NCBI RefSeq assembly: GCF_000185905.1
Contig: NC_014923.1
Location: 2,689,501 to 2,753,500 of the forward strand
Direction: 5' to 3'
Source: Mesorhizobium ciceri biovar biserrulae WSM1271
Lineage (GTDB): Bacteria > Pseudomonadota > Alphaproteobacteria > Rhizobiales > Rhizobiaceae
Length of the DNA stretch: 64,000 nucleotides
Each line of letters opens with the position of its first letter. Position 1 is the stretch's first letter. The notes below the pieces were generated by a model. That model was not told the origin of the DNA and searched no databases. It was given only the letters and a program-made list of their open reading frames with translations. Made by a program: the position numbers and the translations under genes. This document shows positions 57,771 to 64,000 of this stretch, piece by piece.

Positions 57771-58827
57771 CGGTCAGTGCCTCCGGATATTCGTTGGCCA
57801 GCACGAAACAGCAATTCCCCGGGCGCACGCGGCCGGGTTGACGCTTGGCGAAAACGATGCCGTCGATGGGGTGAAGGAGATCGATGGGCGCGCGCGACGG
57901 CGTGTGGAGGAAGTGAATGCGTCCGGCAAGGTCGCCTTTGCTGACGGCACTGCCGAGGGGGCTCAAGGGTTCGAAGACACCGTCCTCCTCGGAAAGCAGA
58001 TAGCCTTCGCTTCCGGGCACCTTGAGCACGCGTGCGTTGGCGCCAGGGGCAATGTCAGGCGCGCCCTTCAGGACGCCTGCATGTTTCAGCACATTGCGGA
58101 TGCCCCTGCGGCAGATGGCCAACGCATCCGGACTGACAAGGCCGCCGCCGGCCATCTCGCTGCCGATGACGATCAGCCCCTGGTGATTGGCGGACGCGGT
58201 CGAGGTCCGGGTTTCGCCGAGATTGTCGACCATGACAACGGTCGGCGCCCCGAAGGCGAGCGTCGCCTTGATGTTCTTGCGATGCCCCTGCGCGGTCGGG
58301 GAGGGCTCGATGATCGCGCTCGGCAGGATCATCAGGGACGAACCGCCGGAGTGGAGATCCAGGAAATAGTCGGCCTTCGGAAACAGGATGTCATGCACAT
58401 AGGCCGCTATCTGGCTTGTCAGCGTGCCGTTGAAATCGCCTGGAAAACTGCGGTTGAAATTCAACCCGTCGACCGGGGAGGTGCGGGTGCCGGCCTCGAC
58501 GGCCCGAATGTTGATGGCCGGAATCGCGATGATGCGACCGGCTATATCCCGTGGATCGATCTCGCGCAGAAGCTCGCCGAGCGCGATCGGCCCCTCATAT
58601 TCGTCGCCGTGGTTGCCACCCTCGATCAGGACCGTCGGACCGTCTCCGTTCTTGATGACGGCCAGCGGAACGCGGACCGTGCCCCAGGCATCGTCGTGCG
58701 GCGATTGGGGCACATGGAAGAAGCCGATCTGCTTGCCCTCGCGATCGAAATCGACCGACGTGTAAACACTGTTGTTTCGGGGCGTGATGGTCGCGCGGAC
58801 AGTGTTTGCTGGTCTCTGGACGGTCAT
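57760..58827 (-). CDS. N-acyl amino-acid deacylase (succinylglutamate desuccinylase/aspartoacylase family, DoeB-like)
   Basis: The about 355-residue protein is a zinc M14-like deacylase: LIEGGNHGDEYEGPIALGELLRE (HxxE), LNFNRSFPGDFNG (Asn-Arg), YFLDLHSGGSSLMILPSAI (His), and a C-terminal barrel domain (VLKVPGSEGYLLSEEDGVFEPL). DoeB/EutE relatives remove acetyl from N-acetyl-2,4-diaminobutyrate. I favour the ATG at 58825-58827. The alternative at 58863 lies only 5 bases from the IclR operator and leaves no leader. It is the first gene of the minus-strand unit and divergent from the regulator. Confidence 0.85.
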   Translation of the reverse strand: MTVQRPANTVRATITPRNNSVYTSVDFDREGKQIGFFHVPQSPHDDAWGTVRVPLAVIKNGDGPTVLIEGGNHGDEYEGPIALGELLREIDPRDIAGRIIAIPAINIRAVEAGTRTSPVDGLNFNRSFPGDFNGTLTSQIAAYVHDILFPKADYFLDLHSGGSSLMILPSAIIEPSPTAQGHRKNIKATLAFGAPTVVMVDNLGETRTSTASANHQGLIVIGSEMAGGGLVSPDALAICRRGIRNVLKHAGVLKGAPDIAPGANARVLKVPGSEGYLLSEEDGVFEPLSPLGSAVSKGDLAGRIHFLHTPSRAPIDLLHPIDGIVFAKRQPGRVRPGNCCFVLANEYPEALTDEP

Positions 58828-58867
58828 CGGCTCGGCCTCGAAATTCATTGTCCCCGTCATCATGTCA

Positions 58868-58901
58868 GTTTTATATATGGTGTCAAGTTTGGATATAAAA
58901 C
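58868..58901. promoter_or_regulatory. IclR-type operator between the deacylase operon and its regulator gene
   Basis: GTTTTATAT (58868-58876) and ATATAAAAC (58893-58901) are perfect inverted arms with a 16-base spacer. A second copy with the same spacing is at 46826-46859 before the GMC gene. Placed in the divergent spacer it can control both the catabolic operon and iclR itself. Confidence 0.65.
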
Positions 58902-58958
58902 CAATGGCAATTCCGATTTCTTGTCTCTATCGTGCGTGGACCACCGGGGATTCTTCGA

Positions 58959-59744
58959 ATGGCAGATGACGCAAAAGAGAGTGGCAAACCGACCTATTCG
59001 GCCCCGGCGCTGACGAAGGGTCTGGATGTCCTGGAGCTGCTGGCGGAGGCGCGAGCGCCCTTGACGATGAAGGAGATCGCGGAAGGCCTCGGTCGTTCGA
59101 AGAATGAGATTTTCCGGATGCTGATCGCGCTCCAGGAGCGTCAATATATCGAGCGCAACGCCGAGACCGACGCCTATTCGTTGACCGACAAGCTTTTCAA
59201 GCTGGGGCTGCACACGCCGAGCGCTCAGGATCTCATGTCCGCCGCAATGCCCGAGCTGACGCGGATTGCCGGGGACTCAAATCAGTCGCCGCACCTGGTC
59301 GTCTTCAATCATGGCTTGACCGTCGTGACCGCGGCCGTTCCCGGCGGCGAGGACATGGCGTTCACGCTGCGCCTCGGCTACGGCCGCCTGGCCACCGACG
59401 CGACCTCCGGCCATGTGATCCTTGCCTTCCAACCGCCAAAGGTCGCGACGCGGATGATCGACGAATGTGCGGCACATTCGCCGGCGCCGCTGGATCGAGA
59501 GGCGCTGGAAAAGCAGCTTCGTACCATCCGCGCGGACGGTTACTGGATGCGCGAGAGCCGTGATTTCGTCGGCATCACCGATATCTGCTGTCCGGTCATC
59601 GGACCGGACGGCAGCGCCGTCGCCTCCATTATCGTCGCCTATATCAATCGCCATACGCGTGAAAGCCGCCATGCCTTTACTCTGGAGGTCCTGCGTGCTG
59701 CCTGCGATCGCATCTCCATGAAGCTGTCACCGCGGGTTCGCTGA
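58959..59744 (+). CDS. IclR-family regulator
   Basis: The 261-residue protein has the IclR winged helix (APALTKGLDVLELLAEARAPLTMKEIAEGLGRSKNEIFRMLIALQERQYIER). The effector domain from about residue 80 follows (LGYGRLATDATSGHVILAFQPP, RESRDFVGITDICCPVIGPDGSAVASI). I start it at the ATG at 58959; a GTG 27 bases upstream is possible. It probably represses the divergent operon and itself through 58868-58901, and the GMC gene through 46826-46859. The effector is likely a pathway intermediate. Confidence 0.9.
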   Translation: MADDAKESGKPTYSAPALTKGLDVLELLAEARAPLTMKEIAEGLGRSKNEIFRMLIALQERQYIERNAETDAYSLTDKLFKLGLHTPSAQDLMSAAMPELTRIAGDSNQSPHLVVFNHGLTVVTAAVPGGEDMAFTLRLGYGRLATDATSGHVILAFQPPKVATRMIDECAAHSPAPLDREALEKQLRTIRADGYWMRESRDFVGITDICCPVIGPDGSAVASIIVAYINRHTRESRHAFTLEVLRAACDRISMKLSPRVR

Positions 59745-59805
59745 GGGGTCGTGGTGCGCTGACGGCGCAGACGAGGCACCGCCCGCGGGACGTTTGCACC
59801 GGATT

Positions 59806-59828
59806 GATAATACCAGTATGGGTCCAGT
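59806..59828. promoter_or_regulatory. GntR operator-like site ahead of the regulator gene
   Basis: GATAATACCAGT (59806-59817) is identical over 12 bases to the site at 60620-60631. The second half is weaker here (GGTCCAGT, direct rather than inverted). It is 47-69 bases before the GntR gene and would allow autoregulation. Confidence 0.5.
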
Positions 59829-59874
59829 CAGGAATGTTTTGATCCTGGGTGCTTCTCGCGCGGGAGGAAGAGCA

Positions 59875-60624
59875 ATGACAACCGTGAACCTGATCGGGCT
59901 TGTCAGTCGGGAGATGGAAGCGACAGCCTCCGATGTGCCGCTTTACCGACGGTTGAAATCGGCGATCGAGGCAGCGATCCGTTCCAACGCTTTGAAGGCC
60001 GGCGCGGTTCTGCCGGGCGAGCGGGTTCTGGCGGAAGCCCTGTCGATCTCGCGTGTCACTGTGAGAAAAGCTCTGGCGTTGCTCGAAGAGGAAGGGCAGC
60101 TCAATCGCCGGCATGGTTCCAAAACCGAGATCGGGTCGCGGGTCGAAAAATCGCTTTCGACGCTGACGAGCTTTTCGGAGGACATTCTGGCGCGCGGCCT
60201 GAAGCCTGGATGCCTATGGCTTTCCAAACAGATAAGCCGTCCATCGCCAGCCGAAATGATGGCTTTGGGTATTGCCGCAAACACCAATGTAATCCGCATG
60301 CGCCGCGTGCGGACGGCCGATGGCGCGTCGATCGCCGTCGAGGTCTCGGCCGTGCCGGTTCGCTTCCTTCCTTCGCCCGAGATGGTTCAGGACTCCCTCT
60401 ATGAAGCGCTAGATGCACGCGGCTTCCTGCCTCAGAGGGCAATCCAGCGCATGCGCTCGCGCGGCGCATCGCTGGAGGATGCAAGACACCTTCATTGCGA
60501 GATGGGCGCACCGCTGCTGATGACCGAGCGCCGCTGCTTTCTCGCCGACGGACAGATCGTGGAATACTGCGAGACACGCTACAAGGGAGACGTCTACGAC
60601 TTCGTCTTCGAGCTGCAAAGATAA
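59875..60624 (+). CDS. GntR-family regulator, HutC/UTRA subgroup (amino-sugar type)
   Basis: The 249-residue protein has an N-terminal wHTH (PLYRRLKSAIEAAIRSNALKAGAVLPGERVLAEALSISRVTVRKALALLEEEGQLNRRHGSKTEIG). A UTRA effector domain follows (KSLSTLTSFSEDILARGLKPG, AMGAPLLMTERRCFLADGQIVEYCETRYKGD-type end). UTRA regulators sense sugar phosphates such as GlcNAc-6-P (NagR, DasR). The ACCAGT/ACTGGT sites on both sides resemble those of NagR/DasR-type proteins. It probably controls nanEK and the following transporter. GGGAGGAAG precedes the ATG. Confidence 0.87.
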   Translation: MTTVNLIGLVSREMEATASDVPLYRRLKSAIEAAIRSNALKAGAVLPGERVLAEALSISRVTVRKALALLEEEGQLNRRHGSKTEIGSRVEKSLSTLTSFSEDILARGLKPGCLWLSKQISRPSPAEMMALGIAANTNVIRMRRVRTADGASIAVEVSAVPVRFLPSPEMVQDSLYEALDARGFLPQRAIQRMRSRGASLEDARHLHCEMGAPLLMTERRCFLADGQIVEYCETRYKGDVYDFVFELQR

Positions 60625-60642
60625 TACCAGTCATGAACTGGT
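60620..60642. promoter_or_regulatory. GntR operator-like palindrome before nanEK
   Basis: ACCAGT (60626-60631) and ACTGGT (60637-60642) are perfect arms with a 5-base spacer and overlap the stop codon of the GntR gene. The leading GATAATACCAGT is the same 12-mer as at 59806. It sits about 50 bases ahead of the nanEK start. Confidence 0.6.
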
Positions 60643-60692
60643 TGTAATCTGGTGTTTTCCATTTATCGTGATGGCGACAAGGGAGTGCCGAC

Positions 60693-62225
60693 GTGCAGCG
60701 GGAAGACATCGCCAACTGTCTCATCGTGTCCTGCCAGCCGGTTCCCGGCGGCCCGATGGACAGTGCGCAATTCGTGACGGGCTTTGCCAGGGCCGCTCTT
60801 GAAGCCGGAGCCAAGGCCCTGCGCATCGAATCCGTGCCTTATGTCGCGGCCGCCCGCCTGGCAGTCCGCGTGCCGATCATCGGTATCGTCAAGCGCGATC
60901 TCACCGACAGCCCCGTGCGCATCACGCCCTATCTGGCCGATGTCGAGGCGCTGGCCGAGGCGGGCGCCGATATCATCGCTTTCGATGCGACGGACCGTGT
61001 CCGTCCCGTTCCTGTCGAAGCGCTTGTGAAAGCCGTCAAGGCCAGGAACAAGCTGACCATGGCCGATTGCTCTTGCCTTGACGATGCGCGCCGGGCCCTT
61101 GCCGCGGGTGTCGATTTTGTCGGCACGACGCTTTCCGGCTATGTCGGCGGGCCGGAGCCGGAGGATCCGGACATCGCCCTCATCGCTCAAATGCGAACCC
61201 TGACCCCCTACGTCATCGCCGAAGGGCGTATCCGGTCGCCGGAGCAGGCGGCCGCCGCCGCGCGCGCCGGCGCCTGTGCCGTGGTTGTCGGATCGGCGAT
61301 CACCCGTACCGAGCACGTCACCTCGTGGTTCCACCAGGCGATTTCCGAGGCCTATGCGGCAAGAGGCACGCAAACCGTGCTTGGCCCAACCGTGCTGGGC
61401 ATCGACATCGGCGGAACCAAGACCATGGCCGCGCTGGTCAGCGGCGGCAAGGTGATCGAGGACATGATCGTGCCGACGGCGCGAGAGGCTGGACCCGACG
61501 CCTGGCTGGCATCCCTTACGCAAAGCACGTCAGCCTGGTCAAGCCGCATCAGTCGTATCGGTATTGCGGTGACGGGGCTGGTGCACGATGGACGCTGGTC
61601 GGCGTTGAATCCGGCGACGCTTGGCATTCCCGACGGCTACCCGCTGGTCGAAAGGGCATCCGCTGTTTTCGGCAAGCCTGTCTGTGCGTTCAACGATGCC
61701 CAGGCAGCCGCCTGGGGCGAATACAAATTCGGCGCCGGGCAAGGTCGCGACATCGTCTTTTTGACCATCTCGACCGGAATTGGCGGCGGCATCGTTTGCA
61801 ACGGCCGATTGCTGTCCGGTCTTGCCGGTCACTTCGGTCTGATCCGTAGTTTGTCTGAAGACCAGGCCCCGCTCGAAGACAGCACCTCCGGCCGCTGGAT
61901 CGCTTCGCAGGCCCTCAAGGCCGGCTTCAAGGCCGATGCCGCCGATGTGTTCGGGCTTGCGCTGAAGGGCGAGGCCTGGGCCGACGCCATCGTCTCGCGG
62001 AGCGCCTCGCGGGTCGCGACGCTGTGCCGGGACATTCAGATGATGTTCGATCCGAAATCGATCGTCATCGGCGGCAGCATCGGTCTTGCCGATGGCTATC
62101 TCGACCGGGTGCGCGCGCATCTGGGCGAGGTTCCACCGCGCCTTTCCTCCAATCTCGTTGCGGCGAAGCTCGCGGGCCACGCCGGCGTCATCGGTGTTGC
62201 CGATCTTGCCGAATGGGCAAGGTAG
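60693..62225 (+). CDS. nanEK: NanE-NanK fusion: ManNAc-6-phosphate 2-epimerase and ROK ManNAc kinase
   Basis: The 510-residue protein joins two steps of sialic-acid degradation. Residues 1-225 are NanE (LIVSCQPVPGGPMDSAQFVTGFARAALEAGAKALRIES; IIAFDATDR, LTMADCSCLDDARRAL, VIAEGRIRSPEQAAAAARAGACAVVVGSAITR). Residues about 230-510 are a ROK kinase (TVLGIDIGGTKTMAAL, GIAVTGLV, FNDAQAAAWGEYKFGAG, ISTGIGGGIVCNGRLLSGLAGHFG). The ROK zinc-binding Cys cluster is missing, since the loop reads SLSEDQAPLEDSTSGRWIA, as in some NanK proteins. It converts ManNAc to GlcNAc-6-P. The start is a GTG with AAGGGAG upstream. No NanA lyase gene is in the window. Confidence 0.9.
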   Translation: MQREDIANCLIVSCQPVPGGPMDSAQFVTGFARAALEAGAKALRIESVPYVAAARLAVRVPIIGIVKRDLTDSPVRITPYLADVEALAEAGADIIAFDATDRVRPVPVEALVKAVKARNKLTMADCSCLDDARRALAAGVDFVGTTLSGYVGGPEPEDPDIALIAQMRTLTPYVIAEGRIRSPEQAAAAARAGACAVVVGSAITRTEHVTSWFHQAISEAYAARGTQTVLGPTVLGIDIGGTKTMAALVSGGKVIEDMIVPTAREAGPDAWLASLTQSTSAWSSRISRIGIAVTGLVHDGRWSALNPATLGIPDGYPLVERASAVFGKPVCAFNDAQAAAWGEYKFGAGQGRDIVFLTISTGIGGGIVCNGRLLSGLAGHFGLIRSLSEDQAPLEDSTSGRWIASQALKAGFKADAADVFGLALKGEAWADAIVSRSASRVATLCRDIQMMFDPKSIVIGGSIGLADGYLDRVRAHLGEVPPRLSSNLVAAKLAGHAGVIGVADLAEWAR

Positions 62226-62277
62226 CGGCGCCGCCGGTCATGCCATGCAAAAAGCATCAAAAAAGAAGGGAACGATC

Positions 62278-63603
62278 ATGAAATTGAGCAGGACGTCTTT
62301 TGCGCTTATGGCCACCCTCCTCGCGGGGACAGCTTTGCCGACCTTTGCCAATGCAACCGTGACCGTGCTCGGCTGGCCTGGCGGGTCTGAGGAAACCGCA
62401 CTGCGGGCAACCGTGGAAACCTACAACAAGCAGGCAAGCGATGCCGACAAGGTGGAGCTGCTGTTCTTCAACCGCGAAGGCTTTTACGACAAGCTGCAGG
62501 CCGACATGGCGGCCGGATCCAACGCCTTCGACGTGAACCTCGTCGCCACCTACTCGCTCGGTCGCTACGCGCCCTATATGGAGCCGGTCGATCTTGGCGC
62601 GGATGCGGCCAAGGTTTTCGGCGAATCCGTTCTCAAGACGATGCAGTTCGACGGCAAGCAATACGGCGTGCCGACAGACCTTTCGCTGCACTTCATGTAC
62701 TACCGCAAGGATCTCGTCGACGCCTTGAACAGGGATGACGCCGCCAAGAAGACCTATGGTGAAATCGCCCAGAAATATCTCGGCAAGCCGCTGCAGCCGA
62801 AGGACCCGGACAGCTGGACCTGGGACGACTGGGCGGCCACCGCCCTCTATTTCACCAAGCAGGTGAACCCCGACAGCCCGGTGCGCTACGGCACGGTCCT
62901 GCAGATGAAGAACCTGCTGTTCAACATGATGGTCTTCCAGTCGCTGCCGCGCTCCTACGGCGGCGACTGGATGGACAAGGACGGCAATGTCACGGTGGAT
63001 TCGGATGCCTACAAGACCGGCCTCGAGCTCTACAAGAAACTCTATGATGCCGGGTCATCGCCCAAGGATTCGCTGAGCTACGAATATGCGGAAACCAACG
63101 CGGCCTTCGCATCCGGTCAGGCCGCGACGGCACTGCAGTGGAATGCCGCGGCGGCGGATCTGACCAGCACCGAAAAATCTCCGGCGGTCGCCGAGGTGAC
63201 CGGGATCGTCGCGCCGCCGGCAGGTCCCGACGGACGCGCCGATCATATCCACGGCCTTGGTTTGGGCCTCAACAAGAACGCCAAGAACAAGGAAGGCGCC
63301 GTCAAGTTCCTGAAGTGGCTCGCCACCGAGGATGCGGCCTTGCTCTATGCGCGCAGCGGCGGTTCGCCGGCATTGTCTCCCGATGTCGTCGCCAAGGTTG
63401 CGAAGGAACGTCCCGATCTCGTCAAGCTCGGCGAATTCGCCAGCAAGTACGGCTATGTCATGACCGGAGCGACGTCCGCGAGTGCGCTCCCGGTCTATGA
63501 GCTGCAGGCAAAGGAGTTTACCGGCTACTGGTCCGGCCAGCAGAGCCTCGAGGATGCGCTCGCCCACACCAAGGCGGGCATGCAGGACCTTCTCAAGAAA
63601 TGA
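62278..63603 (+). CDS. Sugar ABC transporter binding protein (family 1)
   Basis: The 441-residue protein has a signal peptide (MKLSRTSFALMATLLAGTAL, cleaved near NATVTVLGWPGG). A family-1 solute-binding fold follows: FFNREGFYDKLQADMAAGSNAFDVNLVATYSLGRYAPYMEPVDLGADAAK, DLSLHFMYYRKDLV, then LGLGLNKNAKNKEGAVKFLKWLATEDAALLYAR. It belongs to the CUT1-type importers of oligosaccharides and amino sugars. Next to nanEK it likely brings in ManNAc, GlcNAc or a sialic-acid derivative. The ATG at 62278 has AAGGGA upstream; the ORF upstream is a nanEK shadow. Confidence 0.9.
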   Translation: MKLSRTSFALMATLLAGTALPTFANATVTVLGWPGGSEETALRATVETYNKQASDADKVELLFFNREGFYDKLQADMAAGSNAFDVNLVATYSLGRYAPYMEPVDLGADAAKVFGESVLKTMQFDGKQYGVPTDLSLHFMYYRKDLVDALNRDDAAKKTYGEIAQKYLGKPLQPKDPDSWTWDDWAATALYFTKQVNPDSPVRYGTVLQMKNLLFNMMVFQSLPRSYGGDWMDKDGNVTVDSDAYKTGLELYKKLYDAGSSPKDSLSYEYAETNAAFASGQAATALQWNAAAADLTSTEKSPAVAEVTGIVAPPAGPDGRADHIHGLGLGLNKNAKNKEGAVKFLKWLATEDAALLYARSGGSPALSPDVVAKVAKERPDLVKLGEFASKYGYVMTGATSASALPVYELQAKEFTGYWSGQQSLEDALAHTKAGMQDLLKK

Positions 63604-63610
63604 ACCATTT

Positions 63611-63641
63611 GCCGGACGCCGGGTCGAGCTCGGCGTCCGGC
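63611..63641 (+). promoter_or_regulatory. Hairpin between binding-protein and permease genes
   Basis: GCCGGACGCCG (63611-63621) and CGGCGTCCGGC (63631-63641) form a perfect 11-base-pair stem with a 9-base loop, 7 bases after the binding-protein stop and 17 before the permease start. Confidence 0.6.
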
Positions 63642-63658
63642 GCGTTTGGCGGATCGAC

Positions 63659-64000
63659 ATGGCCCTTGTGACACGTGCCGAAGGCAGGATGTATCTGACG
63701 CCGCTGGTCGGCTTCCTGCTGCTGTTCCTCGGCTTTCCGGCGATCGTCAATCTGATCTATTCCATTTCGGCCGTCACATTCGAGACGCTGCGCAGTCCGG
63801 TGTTGAGCGGTTTCAGCAACTATGTCGCGGTGTTGAACGACCGCGAATTCTGGAGCTCGGCCTGGTTCTCTCTGCGCTTCGGTATTCTTACCGCATCAGC
63901 GGAATGTCTGATCGGTCTTTTCCTTGCCATCTTCCTGGCGCCGCTTCTGAGCAAGCGACCAGTCCTGATGGCGCCGTTGATGCTGCCGCTGATGGTCGCG
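63659..64000 (+). CDS. Sugar ABC transporter permease (MalF/UgpA type), partial
   Basis: The first 114 codons of a CUT1 permease are present and the rest runs off the window. The start ATG (63659) is followed by MALVTRAEGRMYLTPLVGFL with a first membrane helix (LVGFLLLFLGFPAIVNLIYSI). The family signature FSNYVAVLNDREFWSSAWFSLRFGILTASAECLIGLFLAIFLAPLL follows. It would pair with a second permease and an ATPase beyond the window to move the ligand of the preceding binding protein. Confidence 0.85.
   Translation, partial: MALVTRAEGRMYLTPLVGFLLLFLGFPAIVNLIYSISAVTFETLRSPVLSGFSNYVAVLNDREFWSSAWFSLRFGILTASAECLIGLFLAIFLAPLLSKRPVLMAPLMLPLMVA

Noticed and set aside
1..64000. CRISPR array, tRNA or rRNA genes
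   Set aside because: No regularly spaced repeats, no tRNA cloverleaf-like sequences and no rRNA stretches were noticed on either strand.

Overview
The window looks like an accessory, catabolism-rich stretch of an alphaproteobacterial genome, most likely a Rhizobiales member close to Mesorhizobium. The support is high G+C, operons joined by 4-base ATGA overlaps, an Aap-type general amino-acid transporter, several ABC importers each with its own regulator, HyuA/HyuB enzymes and a fused NanE/NanK enzyme. I see no rRNA, tRNA or CRISPR array. All assignments come from reading the sequence, without database searches.

Layout. 1-596: 5' part of a secreted Sel1-repeat protein. About 700-3119: an IS91-type element with a transposase and a frameshifted tyrosine recombinase, followed by a relic of an MFS transporter. 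3820-11214: a tightly overlapping operon (TPP enzyme, HyuA, HyuB, aminotransferase, uronate-dehydrogenase-like enzyme). 11314-19509: FAD-linked oxidase, Aap-type transporter, LysR regulator and two short-chain dehydrogenases. 19801-25679: a GntR regulator with RidA, SDR, AroE-like and beta-hydroxyacid dehydrogenase genes on the minus strand, diverging from an HpcH/HpaI aldolase and an FAD-dependent amine oxidase. 25859-36173: a second polar amino-acid ABC system whose ATPase is fused to a DUF2817 metallopeptidase, in one operon with an FAD oxidase, a HisC-like aminotransferase and a two-component Rieske oxygenase, facing a LysR regulator.

36403-44864 is the least familiar part. It holds a YcaO-domain protein, a tiny downstream ORF whose tandem repeat is conserved only at the amino-acid level, a BTAD/TPR regulator, a small unknown protein, an animal-type heme peroxidase, a DMT exporter, a LOG-family protein and an unknown membrane protein. 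45313-46576 is a small stress island (KGG-type protein and DUF892 ferritin-like protein, the latter with a possible EcfG promoter).

47019-59744 appears to be one regulon under an IclR protein: GMC dehydrogenase, aldehyde dehydrogenase, creatininase-family hydrolase, Gfo/Idh/MocA dehydrogenase, a sugar-type ABC importer whose permease and ATPase are fused, a dehydratase and an N-acyl deacylase. The same 34-base operator-like sequence lies before the GMC gene and between the deacylase and iclR genes. 59875-64000 starts a sialic-acid/ManNAc cassette: GntR regulator with two operator-like sites, NanE-NanK fusion, solute-binding protein and the first part of a permease.

A theme across the window is uptake plus oxidation, transamination or deacylation of small nitrogenous organic acids. 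In four independent ABC operons a strong hairpin lies directly between the solute-binding-protein gene and the next transporter gene.
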